From positions 1-64,000 of the forward strand of contig LQPB01000102.1 in NCBI GenBank assembly GCA_002102225.1: DNA of 64,000 nt. The letters run 5' to 3'. The notes under the pieces were generated by a model. It saw only the letters and a list, made by a program, of their open reading frames with translations, made no database searches and was not told the origin of the DNA. The stretch's first letter is position 1, and each line of letters starts with the position of its first letter. The stretch is from Mycobacterium interjectum. GTDB taxonomy: Bacteria > Actinomycetota > Actinomycetes > Mycobacteriales > Mycobacteriaceae. A program made the position numbers and the translations under genes. Shown piece after piece: positions 16,529 to 25,477 of this stretch.

Positions 16529-18703
16529 ATGCCGCTGGCCGAGGGCGAGGTGTTCGCTGGTTACACCGTCGTGCGCCGGCTCGGTGGGGGCGGGATGGGG
16601 GAGGTCTACCTCGCCCAGCATCCGCGCCTGCCCCGTCGCGATGCGTTGAAACTACTCGCACGCGACCTCTCCGCAGATGCGAGCTTTCGAGAACGGTTCC
16701 TTCGCGAAGCCGACCTCGCCTCGACCTTGTGGCATCCCCACATCGTCGGTGTTCACGACCGCGGCGAATACAACGGTCAACTATGGATCTCGATGGACTT
16801 CGTCGACGGCCGCGATGCCGGACACCTGCTATCACAGCAATTTCCCGCGGGCATGCCACAAAAACTGGTCATCGAAATTGTGACCGCCGTCGCCGCGGCC
16901 CTGGACTACGCCCACAAACAGGGCCTCCTGCACCGCGACGTCAAACCCGCAAACATCATGCTCACCAACGTCCACGACGACGAAGAGCGACGAATCCTGC
17001 TGACCGACTTCGGCATCGCCCGCATGGTCGATGACATCAGCGGTCTAACTGCCACCAACTTCACCGTTGGAACAGTCGCCTACACCGCCCCCGAACAGCT
17101 CACCGGGCAAGACATCGACGGCCGCGCCGACCAGTACTCGCTCGCCGCCACCGCCTACCACCTGCTTACCGGATCGCAACCATTCCCACACTCCAACCCC
17201 GCTATTGTGATCGGCCGCCACCTCAACCTGGCACCACCGGCGTGTGCCGACACAAAACCCGAGCTCGCAGCATTTGATCCCGTCTTGTCCACGGCACTCG
17301 CGAAGAATCCATCCGACCGATTTCCCCGGTGCGCCGACTTCGCTCGCGCCCTTGCCGAACAATCCGCACCACAGCATGCAACCACCCGTGCAGCTCCCAC
17401 GATCGCGGCGTCGACGCCACCGTCAGCGCCGACGAGGGAGGCCGAGCCGCGGCCGGCTTCCGTCCAACCGGACAGCGCAAGAGGCTCGCGACGGCAACGG
17501 CGCATCGCGTTGGGGGCGATCGCGGCGATTGGCCTTCTCGGGACGCTCGTCTTTGTGTGGAGGCCGTGGGCCCACGGGTCCACCAGTGCCGCAGTCGCGC
17601 CCATACTGGCTTCGCCGACTGCTGCCGCCGGCGAGCCGCCGCATCCTTCACTAACGACATCCGCGGCGCCCCGGGCCTATCCGGCATCCGGCATCGATAC
17701 CCTGCTGTTGACTCCGGCGCAGATCAGTACCGCCACCGGCGGGGTGTTTCGTGGCCAGACCGGAGCGGACATGGTGGTGACCAACTCGTCCTACGGCATG
17801 TCCGACCACGCCAACCAGGTCGACCCGCCCAGCTGTGTCGGCGTCATCTTCGGCGCCGACCCATCGGTATACAACGGGACCGGATTCGAGGCGATACGCG
17901 ACCAGACCTTGGACGTCAGCTCCTACACGACCGGCGATCAGATCGAGCAGACCATCGTGGTATTTCCCACCGCCGAACAGGCCCAGGCCGTGGTGACGTC
18001 CCAAACCAGGCAATGGCAGGCCTGCGCGAACCGCCCGAACCCCTATCCACCGCCGACACGGGCTCTGCAGATAGGCCAACGGCACGGAGAGGGCGGCTAC
18101 AGCTGGACCTTGGCCGATGTGCAAGCCGGCCAGGACCTCATCACCGTGAAGATGGCCGGATACGACAACGAAGCCGGCAGCGACCAAGCATGTCAGCAGG
18201 CGCTGGGTGTCCGTGCCAACGTGGTCATCAAAACCAAAGCGTGCCAAGATATATCGCAATCTTACCGAGGCAATCCCGTCTTTACCGACACCTCGATGGC
18301 TGGCAACTACGCACAACTTCTCGCCAACACAATGCTCAACCGCGTCGCGCAAGCTCCACCGGCTCAATCACCAGCGACAGGACTGACGGTCGACGCCCAG
18401 GGCTTCGTCGGCCGCGCGGCCCGCTGCGACCACGGAAATTCCCTCGCAGCGCTGATCCGAACCGTCCAATCACTCGCGGTGATTTGCCAAACCTCGCCCG
18501 GGAATTTCTACTACCACGGCGAGCGGCTCAGCGACGGCGCCAACATCAGACTTGCCAACGCGGTCCGCTCCGCGGACGGATTTGATGTCACCAACCCAGC
18601 CGACGGCACCCGCTATGAGGTTCGGCCCGACCGGCTCACCATCATTAACAACGGTCACGTGGATTCCTCAGAACCCGCGCTGCAATATTCATCCGGTTCA
18701 TAG
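16529..18703 (+). CDS. PknH-like transmembrane Ser/Thr protein kinase
   Basis: The 724-aa protein has a complete kinase domain: glycine loop GGGGMGEVY at 19-27, Lys41, HRDVKPAN with Asp137, DFG at 160-162 and an activation loop ending TAPEQL. A Pro/Ala/Thr-rich juxtamembrane stretch follows, then one membrane helix at about 326-344 and an extracellular PknH-type sensor (about 385-600, with conserved Cys). An extra C-terminal domain of about 110 residues (GFVGRAARCDHGNS...DGTRYEVRPDRLTI) is less familiar. PknH in M. tuberculosis phosphorylates EmbR and others; targets here are unknown. The pseudokinase at 57194 is a relative. Confidence 0.9.
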   Translation: MPLAEGEVFAGYTVVRRLGGGGMGEVYLAQHPRLPRRDALKLLARDLSADASFRERFLREADLASTLWHPHIVGVHDRGEYNGQLWISMDFVDGRDAGHLLSQQFPAGMPQKLVIEIVTAVAAALDYAHKQGLLHRDVKPANIMLTNVHDDEERRILLTDFGIARMVDDISGLTATNFTVGTVAYTAPEQLTGQDIDGRADQYSLAATAYHLLTGSQPFPHSNPAIVIGRHLNLAPPACADTKPELAAFDPVLSTALAKNPSDRFPRCADFARALAEQSAPQHATTRAAPTIAASTPPSAPTREAEPRPASVQPDSARGSRRQRRIALGAIAAIGLLGTLVFVWRPWAHGSTSAAVAPILASPTAAAGEPPHPSLTTSAAPRAYPASGIDTLLLTPAQISTATGGVFRGQTGADMVVTNSSYGMSDHANQVDPPSCVGVIFGADPSVYNGTGFEAIRDQTLDVSSYTTGDQIEQTIVVFPTAEQAQAVVTSQTRQWQACANRPNPYPPPTRALQIGQRHGEGGYSWTLADVQAGQDLITVKMAGYDNEAGSDQACQQALGVRANVVIKTKACQDISQSYRGNPVFTDTSMAGNYAQLLANTMLNRVAQAPPAQSPATGLTVDAQGFVGRAARCDHGNSLAALIRTVQSLAVICQTSPGNFYYHGERLSDGANIRLANAVRSADGFDVTNPADGTRYEVRPDRLTIINNGHVDSSEPALQYSSGS

Positions 18704-19160
18704 ACGAGCCGGTCGATTCGCCTGGCGAAAGACGCTGCCAACCTGCTCGTCACGGTGATGTCCCAGCGCTGACGTACATCACCACATCCGCCGCGGCCCG
18801 TACCAGCCGCGAAAGATGAACATAGACACACCTGCGCGGAAACCTCCGCGCCAGTTGGGGCCTAGCGCAACATCAGAGAATATCGGCAGTTGTCGTGACG
18901 ATGAAATCGATTACCACACAACGCGATTAGGAGACGCGAGGGCGTGTCGCCGACGTCAGCAGGGGAGTTGACAGAGGTCGAGATAGCGCGATAGCTGGTT
19001 CAGATCACAGTTTTGGTTCGATGTTGTGAACGGGGTTTGGCTGGTGGGTGTTGGACCGGCGGCCGGGATTGCGAAAAAAACCAAACGGCGGTCACATCGG
19101 CTGGACCAGCGCAGCGTCGCCGCCTTGGGGAGGCGCTTCGTCACGACGCGGTGGCGGCAT
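18704..19160. other. 457-bp gap before the helicase gene
   Basis: No separate gene is supported. The helicase frame stays open back to 19026, but residues before about 19161 (KKTKRRSHRLDQRSVAALG) look non-native. Confidence 0.45.
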
Positions 19161-21770
19161 ATGCTCACAGCCGTGTCTACACCTCGTCGTGGCTTCCGGC
19201 CAGTCGAACTTGACTCGCATGTCCCGGCCACCCCTCGAGCGTTGTTCCGAGATCTTCCTCGTCAAGCTGGCGTCCCGTTTCTATGGGCACACCAGGACAG
19301 GGTTTTGGAAGCCTATGAAAAGCTCCCCGCCGAGAAGGACCTCGCCTTGGAGCTGCCAACCGGCACCGGCAAGACGCTCATTGGTCTTCTGGTCGCCGAG
19401 TGGCGGCGCCGTTCCAAACGCGAGCGCGCCCTCTACGTGTGCCCGACGCGCCAACTTGCTCATCAAGTGGGTGCGCAGGCGGCTCTTTACGGAATTAACG
19501 CCATGGTGTGCCTGGCTCCCGACTACGACGGCCTAGCCATGTGGCACGGCGGTGACGCTGTCGCCATCAGCACGTACTCGGCGCTGTTTAACTACAAGCC
19601 AAAATTCACCTCGCCGCAGACATTGATTCTCGACGACGCTCACGCGGCCGACGGCTATGTGGCCGACCACTGGACCGTCAGCATCGACCGCGAAGAACTT
19701 CCCAACCTGTACCAGGATCTTGTCGCTCTACTATCCCCTTTGGTCCGCGCCGACACACTGGGAATTCTTACCAGCGCAACTGCTCCCGATCGCAGTGACC
19801 GCACCGGCGTCGAACTGATTCCGTTGCCGCTGTGGTGGCGTTTCGCAGATGAGATCCGCAACATGCTCGACGGTGCCCTCGACGGAAACGACCAGTGGTA
19901 CGCATGGACAGACACCATCAAAAATGGCCTGTCCGCCTGTAACCTGCTGCTCTCATGGCAGGAGATCACGTTGCGACCACTCATTCCCACCACCGGTTTG
20001 CACCCGCAGTTCGCTGGTGCCGCCCAACGCGTCTACATGTCGGCAACGCTGGGCGCTGGCGGTGAACTCGAACGCATCTTTGGTGTGCCCGCCATCAAAC
20101 GTGTTCCGGTACCGGAGGAATGGGAGCAACACTCCACCGGTCGGCGCCTCTTTCTTCTGCCCACCGCATCGTTAGAACAAGCCGACGTCGACACCCTCGT
20201 CGCGGACGCCACCAAGCTCACAAAGCGTGCACTCGTCTTGGCGCCTACGTGGCTGGCCGTGAAGCACCGTCAAGGCCTCCTGGCAGCTGCTGACATTCCT
20301 ACGCTCACCGCCAAGGCCATTGAAGAAGATCTCACCCCTTTTACCGATGCGCCGTTGGCGGCGCTGCTGCTGGCGAATCGCTATGACGGCATCGACCTGC
20401 CCGGCGAAGCGTGTCGGCTTGTAATCCTCGATGGATTGCCCATTGCGGTGAACCAGCTTGAGCGGTTCCTGTACCAGAACCTGACCGCTACTGGCCTACT
20501 TAACGAGCGCATGCGGACCCGGTTCACACAAGGCGTAGGCCGCGCAACCCGTGGGGAAGGTGACTGGTGCGCAGTCATCATCGCGACCCGCGACGCCTAC
20601 GATGCTTGCATCCGCGGGGAGTTCCGCGAGCTGCTCCACCCCGAGTTGCAGGGCGAGCTACGTTTCGGCGAAACACAAAGCGAGGGGCTGCAAGCGGCAG
20701 AGTTCCTTGACCTCCTTCAAATACTGCTCGAGCACAAAGACGAGTGGAACGCGGCGGACGAACAGATCCGAGTAGTGCGCGATCACGCGAACCGCCGAGT
20801 CGATTCCACTGCTGACGCACTGCAGTCCACAGTTCGCGACGAGGTCTCATTCACCTATTCCATGACCAGTGGCAACTACCCGCCGGCAGTGCAGCTTGCA
20901 ACTCAGGTTGCCGATAGGCTCGGCGGCAAGGCTGTGGAGTCGTACCGCGCCTGGTGGTACTACCAAGCGGGCGCGGCTGCATGGATGGCATACCACGCCT
21001 ACAGCCAACCCGACATGCTGGCCACCGCCCAAGATCTATGGGGCCGCGCAGCGGGCGCCAGCTCCACCGTGCACTGGTTTGCGACGCTGGCCTACAGCGA
21101 CCTCGGAGCACGAGTCGTACCCGATATCGCTCTAGTCGATCTCAAAGCGGCCGAACGAATTCAGAACAAACTACGTCGCATTGGCTTCCACGGCAATGGC
21201 ATGAACAAGCAGGCAGAACTCTTGACCGAACGCCTCCAGGGCATCAGCAGTACTCCGTGGGAAGAAGGCACAACTCAACTCGGTCAGCTTTTAGGCTTCG
21301 ACGCCCACCACCCAGGCGGCACAAACGACCCCGATTCCGTTTGGGTCGCTGACGATACGTTGGCATTCGCCTGGGAGGCAAAATCAGAAGAGAAGCCGGA
21401 TGGCGAAGTCGGCGCTACGACCGCTACCCAAACTGCCGGCCACGCTGAGTGGGTGCGCGGTCGTAATTTGGTCGGTGAAAGCGCGCAAGTTCCAACGTTT
21501 CTCGTATCCGATCGGACCAGACTTGGTGAAGGCGCCGACGTTCACTGCGGGAATATCTGCATCGTGTCCCTGGATGAGGTCCGCAACCTGGCCATCGAAA
21601 CCGTCGCCGTCTTGCGTCGCGTGCGTGCCCAAGGTTTGACAGGAGACGACCTAGTACTGCGCGACACCATCATCACCGAGTTTTCCAGCGCGGGACTTCT
21701 GCCGACGAGGCTTCGGGAACGCCTTAGTCGGCGGCGGCTACGTGACCTGGCCCCAGAGGGAAACGCATAG
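19161..21770 (+). CDS. SF2 helicase fused to a PD-(D/E)xK-like nuclease
   Basis: The roughly 870-aa protein opens with a helicase core: LPTGTGKT at about 65-72, LILDDAHAADG (a DDAH form of motif II) at about 155, TSATAP and YMSATLG (motif III-like), a motif IV/V region LLANRYDGIDLPGE and motif VI FTQGVGRATRG. Overall it recalls XPD/Rad3-like helicases but lacks the four-Cys cluster. A middle helical region follows, then around 705-790 a likely nuclease: GFDAHHPGGTNDPD, WEAKSEE (ExK) and QTAGHAEW. The combination suggests phage or plasmid defence, by inference. Start codon uncertain (ATG 19161 or GTG 19173). Confidence 0.75.
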   Translation: MLTAVSTPRRGFRPVELDSHVPATPRALFRDLPRQAGVPFLWAHQDRVLEAYEKLPAEKDLALELPTGTGKTLIGLLVAEWRRRSKRERALYVCPTRQLAHQVGAQAALYGINAMVCLAPDYDGLAMWHGGDAVAISTYSALFNYKPKFTSPQTLILDDAHAADGYVADHWTVSIDREELPNLYQDLVALLSPLVRADTLGILTSATAPDRSDRTGVELIPLPLWWRFADEIRNMLDGALDGNDQWYAWTDTIKNGLSACNLLLSWQEITLRPLIPTTGLHPQFAGAAQRVYMSATLGAGGELERIFGVPAIKRVPVPEEWEQHSTGRRLFLLPTASLEQADVDTLVADATKLTKRALVLAPTWLAVKHRQGLLAAADIPTLTAKAIEEDLTPFTDAPLAALLLANRYDGIDLPGEACRLVILDGLPIAVNQLERFLYQNLTATGLLNERMRTRFTQGVGRATRGEGDWCAVIIATRDAYDACIRGEFRELLHPELQGELRFGETQSEGLQAAEFLDLLQILLEHKDEWNAADEQIRVVRDHANRRVDSTADALQSTVRDEVSFTYSMTSGNYPPAVQLATQVADRLGGKAVESYRAWWYYQAGAAAWMAYHAYSQPDMLATAQDLWGRAAGASSTVHWFATLAYSDLGARVVPDIALVDLKAAERIQNKLRRIGFHGNGMNKQAELLTERLQGISSTPWEEGTTQLGQLLGFDAHHPGGTNDPDSVWVADDTLAFAWEAKSEEKPDGEVGATTATQTAGHAEWVRGRNLVGESAQVPTFLVSDRTRLGEGADVHCGNICIVSLDEVRNLAIETVAVLRRVRAQGLTGDDLVLRDTIITEFSSAGLLPTRLRERLSRRRLRDLAPEGNA

Positions 21771-22051
21771 CGTCCTGACGCCGCCGATCCAAACCGGGCC
21801 CTGTTTCATGGATAATGACGAGTAGCATGAAATGCACGGGAACATGCTGGCGCACAACCTGATTGGCGGCTCTAAGCGTCACAGTGACGTATTGGCCATG
21901 CGCGGACGCAACCCACGTGCCGAAACCGTCCGCGTTCCACCGTGTTTCGCGCACGGCGGGGCGCGCCAGCTTCGACCGGCGCTCCTTGGGTGCGACGGGA
22001 CACGCGCCGATTCACGCTGCCATCGTTGCGTCACGTGACGAAAGACCAGTT

Positions 22052-22333
22052 TCACGGGTGCCGATAGACGTCGGCTCGATGGTCGACGCGATGGACCCAG
22101 ATCGTCTGCGCCTCGTCATCGATGCGGTAGAGGAGCCGGTAGGGTCCGCGGCGAGCGCTGTGGTAGCCGGCGAGCTCGCGCCCGAGTGGTTTACCCACGC
22201 GGCGGGGTTCGCGCGCCAGGTCGCCGAAGGCGAATTCGATGACCGCTGCTAGGATCCGCGGTGGCAATTTGTCGAGGTCACGCTTAGCCGTGGCCGAGAA
22301 TCGAGTCGTGTAGCCGGCGTGGGAGTTGGCCAC
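22052..22333 (-). CDS. relE: RelE-family toxin
   Basis: From GTG 22333 the product is 93 aa (GYTTRFSATAKRDLDKLPPRI...GKPLGRELAGYHSARRGPYRLLYRID...VHRVDHRADVYR), close in layout to M. tuberculosis RelE (Rv1246c). RelE enzymes cut mRNA on the ribosome; the basic residues Arg and Tyr in the core (RRGPYRLLYRI, RADVYR) are present. The GTG lies one base after the antitoxin stop (TGAGGTG). An upstream ATG at 22387 would overlap relB by 53 bases and add non-family residues, so I prefer the GTG. Confidence 0.85.
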   Translation of the reverse strand: MANSHAGYTTRFSATAKRDLDKLPPRILAAVIEFAFGDLAREPRRVGKPLGRELAGYHSARRGPYRLLYRIDDEAQTIWVHRVDHRADVYRHP

Positions 22334-22334
22334 C

Positions 22335-22616
22335 TCAGCGTGGACGCCGAGGGACTTGGTACTCGGCTCGGATCTCGTCTTCGCCATAAGTTCGGCCGGC
22401 GACGACATCGGCCTCGGACTGTCGCACCGACTCCGCCAGGCCCGGCTGAGATAGCCAGTGCAAGGTCTCCTGAATGGATTCCCATTCGTCAACGCCGATC
22501 AGCACCGCGGCCGGCGCACCGTTTTTGGTGATCGTGATCTGGTCGCGAGTCTCGCGTACCGCGTCGACGTACTCGTTGATCTTGGCCTTGACGTCAGTGA
22601 CGGATATGATTCGCAT
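22335..22616 (-). CDS. relB: RelB/Phd-YefM-type antitoxin
   Basis: A 93-aa protein starting MRIISVTDVKAKINEYVDAV, with TITKNGAPAAVLIGVDEWESIQETL and an acidic C-terminal toxin-wrapping tail, matching the M. tuberculosis RelB (Rv1247c) pattern. It precedes relE by one base and two palindromic operator sites lie 11-47 bases upstream of its start, as expected for an autoregulated module. Confidence 0.85.
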   Translation of the reverse strand: MRIISVTDVKAKINEYVDAVRETRDQITITKNGAPAAVLIGVDEWESIQETLHWLSQPGLAESVRQSEADVVAGRTYGEDEIRAEYQVPRRPR

Positions 22617-22627
22617 GACCTCATCGT

Positions 22628-22663
22628 ACCTTAATTCAGGTCTGTGAGCGACCTAAATTAGGT
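22628..22663 (-). promoter_or_regulatory. two palindromic operators of relBE
   Basis: ACCTTAATTCAGGT (22628-22641) and ACCTAAATTAGGT (22651-22663) share the ACCT-AGGT form and are centred about 22 bases apart, on the same face of the DNA upstream of relB. Confidence 0.7.
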
Positions 22664-23080
22664 GCCGATAAGGACGATTATGTCAAGTAATCGGCGAGAT
22701 ATCCTGTAATACGCTGTGCCCCAGCATATTTCGTAACCTTATTATGCGCCGATAATCCTAGTGCCCTTGTTCAGAGGGTTATTCGCATCACGTCATTTAT
22801 GGCGGCCAGGACCACATCCGGTCGGTCAATGGGCAACGCATGGCTGGCTTGGTCGAGAAAAAGGAGCTCTCCCAGTCGGAACAGCGCCGTCGACCAGTGC
22901 GCCGCTCCCCCACCGGGGGATTGATGGTTTCGGCCGCTGGCCGCAGCCGCCGCAGCGACACACATCGCTGACGAGATGTCGGCGGCTCCACAATGCCTCG
23001 GGCGCATGGCAGGCAAGGCCGCTCGTCGCCGCGGTGAGTCAGACCATGTTGTGGCGTCGTATCGGGTAATCGGGGCCGAG
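22664..23080. other. 417-bp gap between relBE and the YfbU gene
   Basis: No gene is supported. Local AT content is high between 22670 and 22760 and the 12-mer CAGCATATTTCG (22722-22733) is shared with the parA upstream region. Confidence 0.45.
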
Positions 23081-23839
23081 CTACCCGCGGTTCGACGGGT
23101 GGACCCGAGCCGCTGCGATCTGCTCCAGTTCGTCCATGGACACCAGGTAGTCGTCCGGGTGGAACCCCCGGCTGCGGCCGCTGATGATGCGGCGGTACTC
23201 GGCGAGCATCCGCATGTAGATGTCGAGCATCCGGTGGTGGGAGTTTCCGCCGTCGTTGCTGTCCAGCTGCGGCCGCAGTTCGCTCCATCGGCCATCGGCC
23301 ATCAGGTGCTCGACGTAGCTGGCCATGTGGTGCTCGAGCCCGTCGTTGTGGTCGAAGCCCCGGAACTCCAGCCCATACGCCGCGTCCTCGTTGACGGTGG
23401 TCCCCTGCTCCCCCAGCCGCTTGATGCTGAACGTGATCGCGCGGAACATGTCGAGGATGTCCAGTACGCGGCCGCAGTCGCGCTTGGACAGCTCGGTGCG
23501 GAACCCGGCGACTTCCTGCCAGTACTCCCCGGTGAAGCCCGACTCGATCACCCGCGCACGCTCTAGTTGGTAATCCGCGTCCCCGTCATCGTCGTTGGCG
23601 TCCTCGGGCAGTACACGGGCGAGGATGCGGTGGAGCAACGACAGCATCTGCCGGTCGGCGATCCGCATGGTTTCCGGTGCCGGCTCGTCGCCGTGCTTCA
23701 CCGGCTGCTGGTACACGGGGACGACCGCCGCCATGACCAGATCGCGAACGTACTCGCTGAGCGTTACCCCCTCGACGTCGGCCATCTCCTTGAGCTGATC
23801 GCGGATCCGGTCTTCGACGCGGATGTTCAGGACGGCCAT
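23081..23839 (-). CDS. YfbU-family protein with N-terminal RHH
   Basis: ATG 23839 has a strong AGGAGG site. Residues 1-45 (MAVLNIRVEDRIRDQLKEMADVEGVTLSEYVRDLV) are a ribbon-helix-helix DNA-binding domain, and residues about 60-245 match YfbU (LLHRILARVLPEDA, VLDILDMFRAITFSIKRLG, FDHNDGLEHHMASYVEHLM, FHPDDYLVSMDELEQI). YfbU overexpression is reported as toxic in E. coli, and RHH-YfbU fusions occur in actinobacterial accessory DNA. It is 252 aa and probably represses itself through the inverted repeat upstream. Confidence 0.85.
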   Translation of the reverse strand: MAVLNIRVEDRIRDQLKEMADVEGVTLSEYVRDLVMAAVVPVYQQPVKHGDEPAPETMRIADRQMLSLLHRILARVLPEDANDDDGDADYQLERARVIESGFTGEYWQEVAGFRTELSKRDCGRVLDILDMFRAITFSIKRLGEQGTTVNEDAAYGLEFRGFDHNDGLEHHMASYVEHLMADGRWSELRPQLDSNDGGNSHHRMLDIYMRMLAEYRRIISGRSRGFHPDDYLVSMDELEQIAAARVHPSNRG

Positions 23840-23859
23840 ACCGCCTCCTGTCGTAATGG

Positions 23860-23890
23860 TGTATGACGATAATCGTAGCACCGTCATACA
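23860..23890. promoter_or_regulatory. inverted repeat, RHH-YfbU operator
   Basis: TGTATGACG (23860-23868) and CGTCATACA (23882-23890) are perfect 9-bp inverted arms 13 bases apart, 21 bases upstream of the YfbU gene and between it and the divergent gene at 23991. Confidence 0.7.
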
Positions 23891-23990
23891 TATGATCGGG
23901 GTGACGCATTCCAGTCCGCACCGCACTGCGGCGATCTCCAGGGTTAGGCGAGTACGTCGCTCTGTCGGTCCCCCGCCCTACGATGCGCCG

Positions 23991-25157
23991 GTGGGGAGTA
24001 AGCGCAACCGGTCCGGCAAGAGCAACGCCCAGCCCAGACCCAAGCTGGCGTACGAGTTGTTCTCCGAACTCAATGCGACCTTCTACGAGGACGACCCCAG
24101 CGAGTACCTGCTTGTCAAGATCGAGGCCATCACGTTGATGCTGGCGCCGGCCGAGGCCCTGACGCCCGCGTACGGGTCCGAGCGGGTTGTCGGAGTCTCC
24201 CGGCGCGCGGGTACGCCGGTCCCGTCGAAGGAGGCACGCGACCGTTACGTGCGCACCGAGTGCGTCCTGGTGCTGCACCACGCGTGCGAGACGCTGCTGC
24301 GGCTGTTCTTCGCCCACTCGGAGAAGCAGGACTGCCCGTGGCTCGGCATGGCCGCGTCGGTCAACTTCGCCGACTTCAAGGAGAAGGTCAGCGCGGCCTC
24401 GCACAGGGGCTTCGATCGCGACGCGGTGGCCCTCGTGTTCCTCGGCGGTACGGATCCGGACGACTCCGCTCTGGATATGGAGGTCGACAAGTTCGACGAC
24501 ACGGTCTCGGCGTGGCAGCTCCTGTTGGAGACCGCCGCGCACACGGTCCTCTCCGAGTCGTTCCTGTACAACGCGGCCAAGCACGGTCTTACGATCGTTC
24601 ACACCGACGAGAGCACGCAGATGGCGTTCACGCCGCCGGGCGGCGACCGGGTGCAGCTTGTGGCGGGTTCGCAGTTCGCCTACCTACATAGGCCTCAGAC
24701 GCCCGGCGTGAAAGGCGGAACGGAGTGGTGGGTGTCGCTGACGCACACCCTGCCGGATCAGGACATCGAGACCGCGTTCCTGATCCAGCAGGCGGTGTCG
24801 TCGCTCTGGAACGTCGCCCGGCGCCGCTACACCGGTCAGGCGGGTGAAGTGTGGCTGATGCCCGCTCAGGCCGTGCGCGACGCCATCTACGGCCCCGTCG
24901 CGGTGAAGGGAGGCCACGTCCGCACCCTGACGCACGAGTTGGTGAAGAAGGACGCGAACGGCCGATTCAACGCTGTCCACATGCACCTGTCGGGGCCGGG
25001 CCTGCCGGACGAGAGCGAGTGGAGCCCCGGAACTGCCGATGACGCCCCCGCGCCGCGTCAGATCGCCCTACCGGTACGGCAGCAGGACAAGCGGATCGTC
25101 AGCACCTCCAGCCGCAAGCTGCTCCCGTTCGCACCGAATTGGTCTTCGCGGGTGTAA
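23991..25157 (+). CDS. unknown protein divergent from YfbU
   Basis: Start GTG 23991 gives 388 aa; the frame is open further upstream, so the start is uncertain. The sequence is soluble and well folded by eye (LAYELFSELNATFYEDDPSEYLL, VLVLHHACETLLRLFFAHSE, FLIQQAVSSLWNVARRRYTG). RTECVLVLHHACETLLRLFF has the look of a helical HEPN-like or DUF-type nucleic-acid protein, but no catalytic motif is clear. Codon use is strongly C/G-ending, like its neighbours. It shares the operator region with the YfbU gene, so the two may form one system. Confidence 0.65.
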   Translation: MGSKRNRSGKSNAQPRPKLAYELFSELNATFYEDDPSEYLLVKIEAITLMLAPAEALTPAYGSERVVGVSRRAGTPVPSKEARDRYVRTECVLVLHHACETLLRLFFAHSEKQDCPWLGMAASVNFADFKEKVSAASHRGFDRDAVALVFLGGTDPDDSALDMEVDKFDDTVSAWQLLLETAAHTVLSESFLYNAAKHGLTIVHTDESTQMAFTPPGGDRVQLVAGSQFAYLHRPQTPGVKGGTEWWVSLTHTLPDQDIETAFLIQQAVSSLWNVARRRYTGQAGEVWLMPAQAVRDAIYGPVAVKGGHVRTLTHELVKKDANGRFNAVHMHLSGPGLPDESEWSPGTADDAPAPRQIALPVRQQDKRIVSTSSRKLLPFAPNWSSRV

Positions 25158-25162
25158 TGGCG

Positions 25163-25390
25163 CTAGTTCCTCACCCGGCGGGCGACGACGTTGGTGGTCA
25201 CCAGCAGCAGGTCCGTGCAGCCGAGCCGGCGCGCCTCATCGAAGTTGGATGCGAGCGCTGAGGCCAGCGTGTATATGAGGGCACGGGCGGCCTTGTCTAC
25301 GTCGGGGAACGCCGTCGTGAGGTCTGGGGCGTGTTGCTGCGCGGGTGCAGTCCGGTAAGCGGAGGTGCGGTTCGTCGTGTTGTCGTTCAT
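25163..25390 (-). CDS. small unknown protein
   Basis: A 75-aa frame (MNDNTTNRTSAYRTAPAQQHAPDLTTAFPDVDKAARALIYTLASALASNFDEARRLGCTDLLLVTTNVVARRVRN) convergent with the gene at 23991. The second half looks like a real helix-strand unit, but support is limited. Confidence 0.35.
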   Translation of the reverse strand: MNDNTTNRTSAYRTAPAQQHAPDLTTAFPDVDKAARALIYTLASALASNFDEARRLGCTDLLLVTTNVVARRVRN

Positions 25391-25477
25391 GTGGCGGACG
25401 GTACGCATCGAGCGTGCAGAGGCCGGTTCCTCGCGGTTGCACCCGTCCCGTCGGTGCCATGTGCAACGCTTGCGCCT

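Noticed and set aside
17329..18585. 418-codon frame within the PknH-like gene
   Set aside because: Out-of-frame shadow; the kinase and sensor domains lie in the other frame without breaks.
21724..21954. 76-codon minus-strand frame downstream of the helicase
   Set aside because: Some strand-like residues (GQYVTVTLRAANQVV) but it runs into the helicase 3' end and no start signal is visible.
23081..23295. plus- and minus-strand frames over the YfbU gene
   Set aside because: Shadows; the RHH and YfbU domains occupy one consistent frame with a strong ribosome site.
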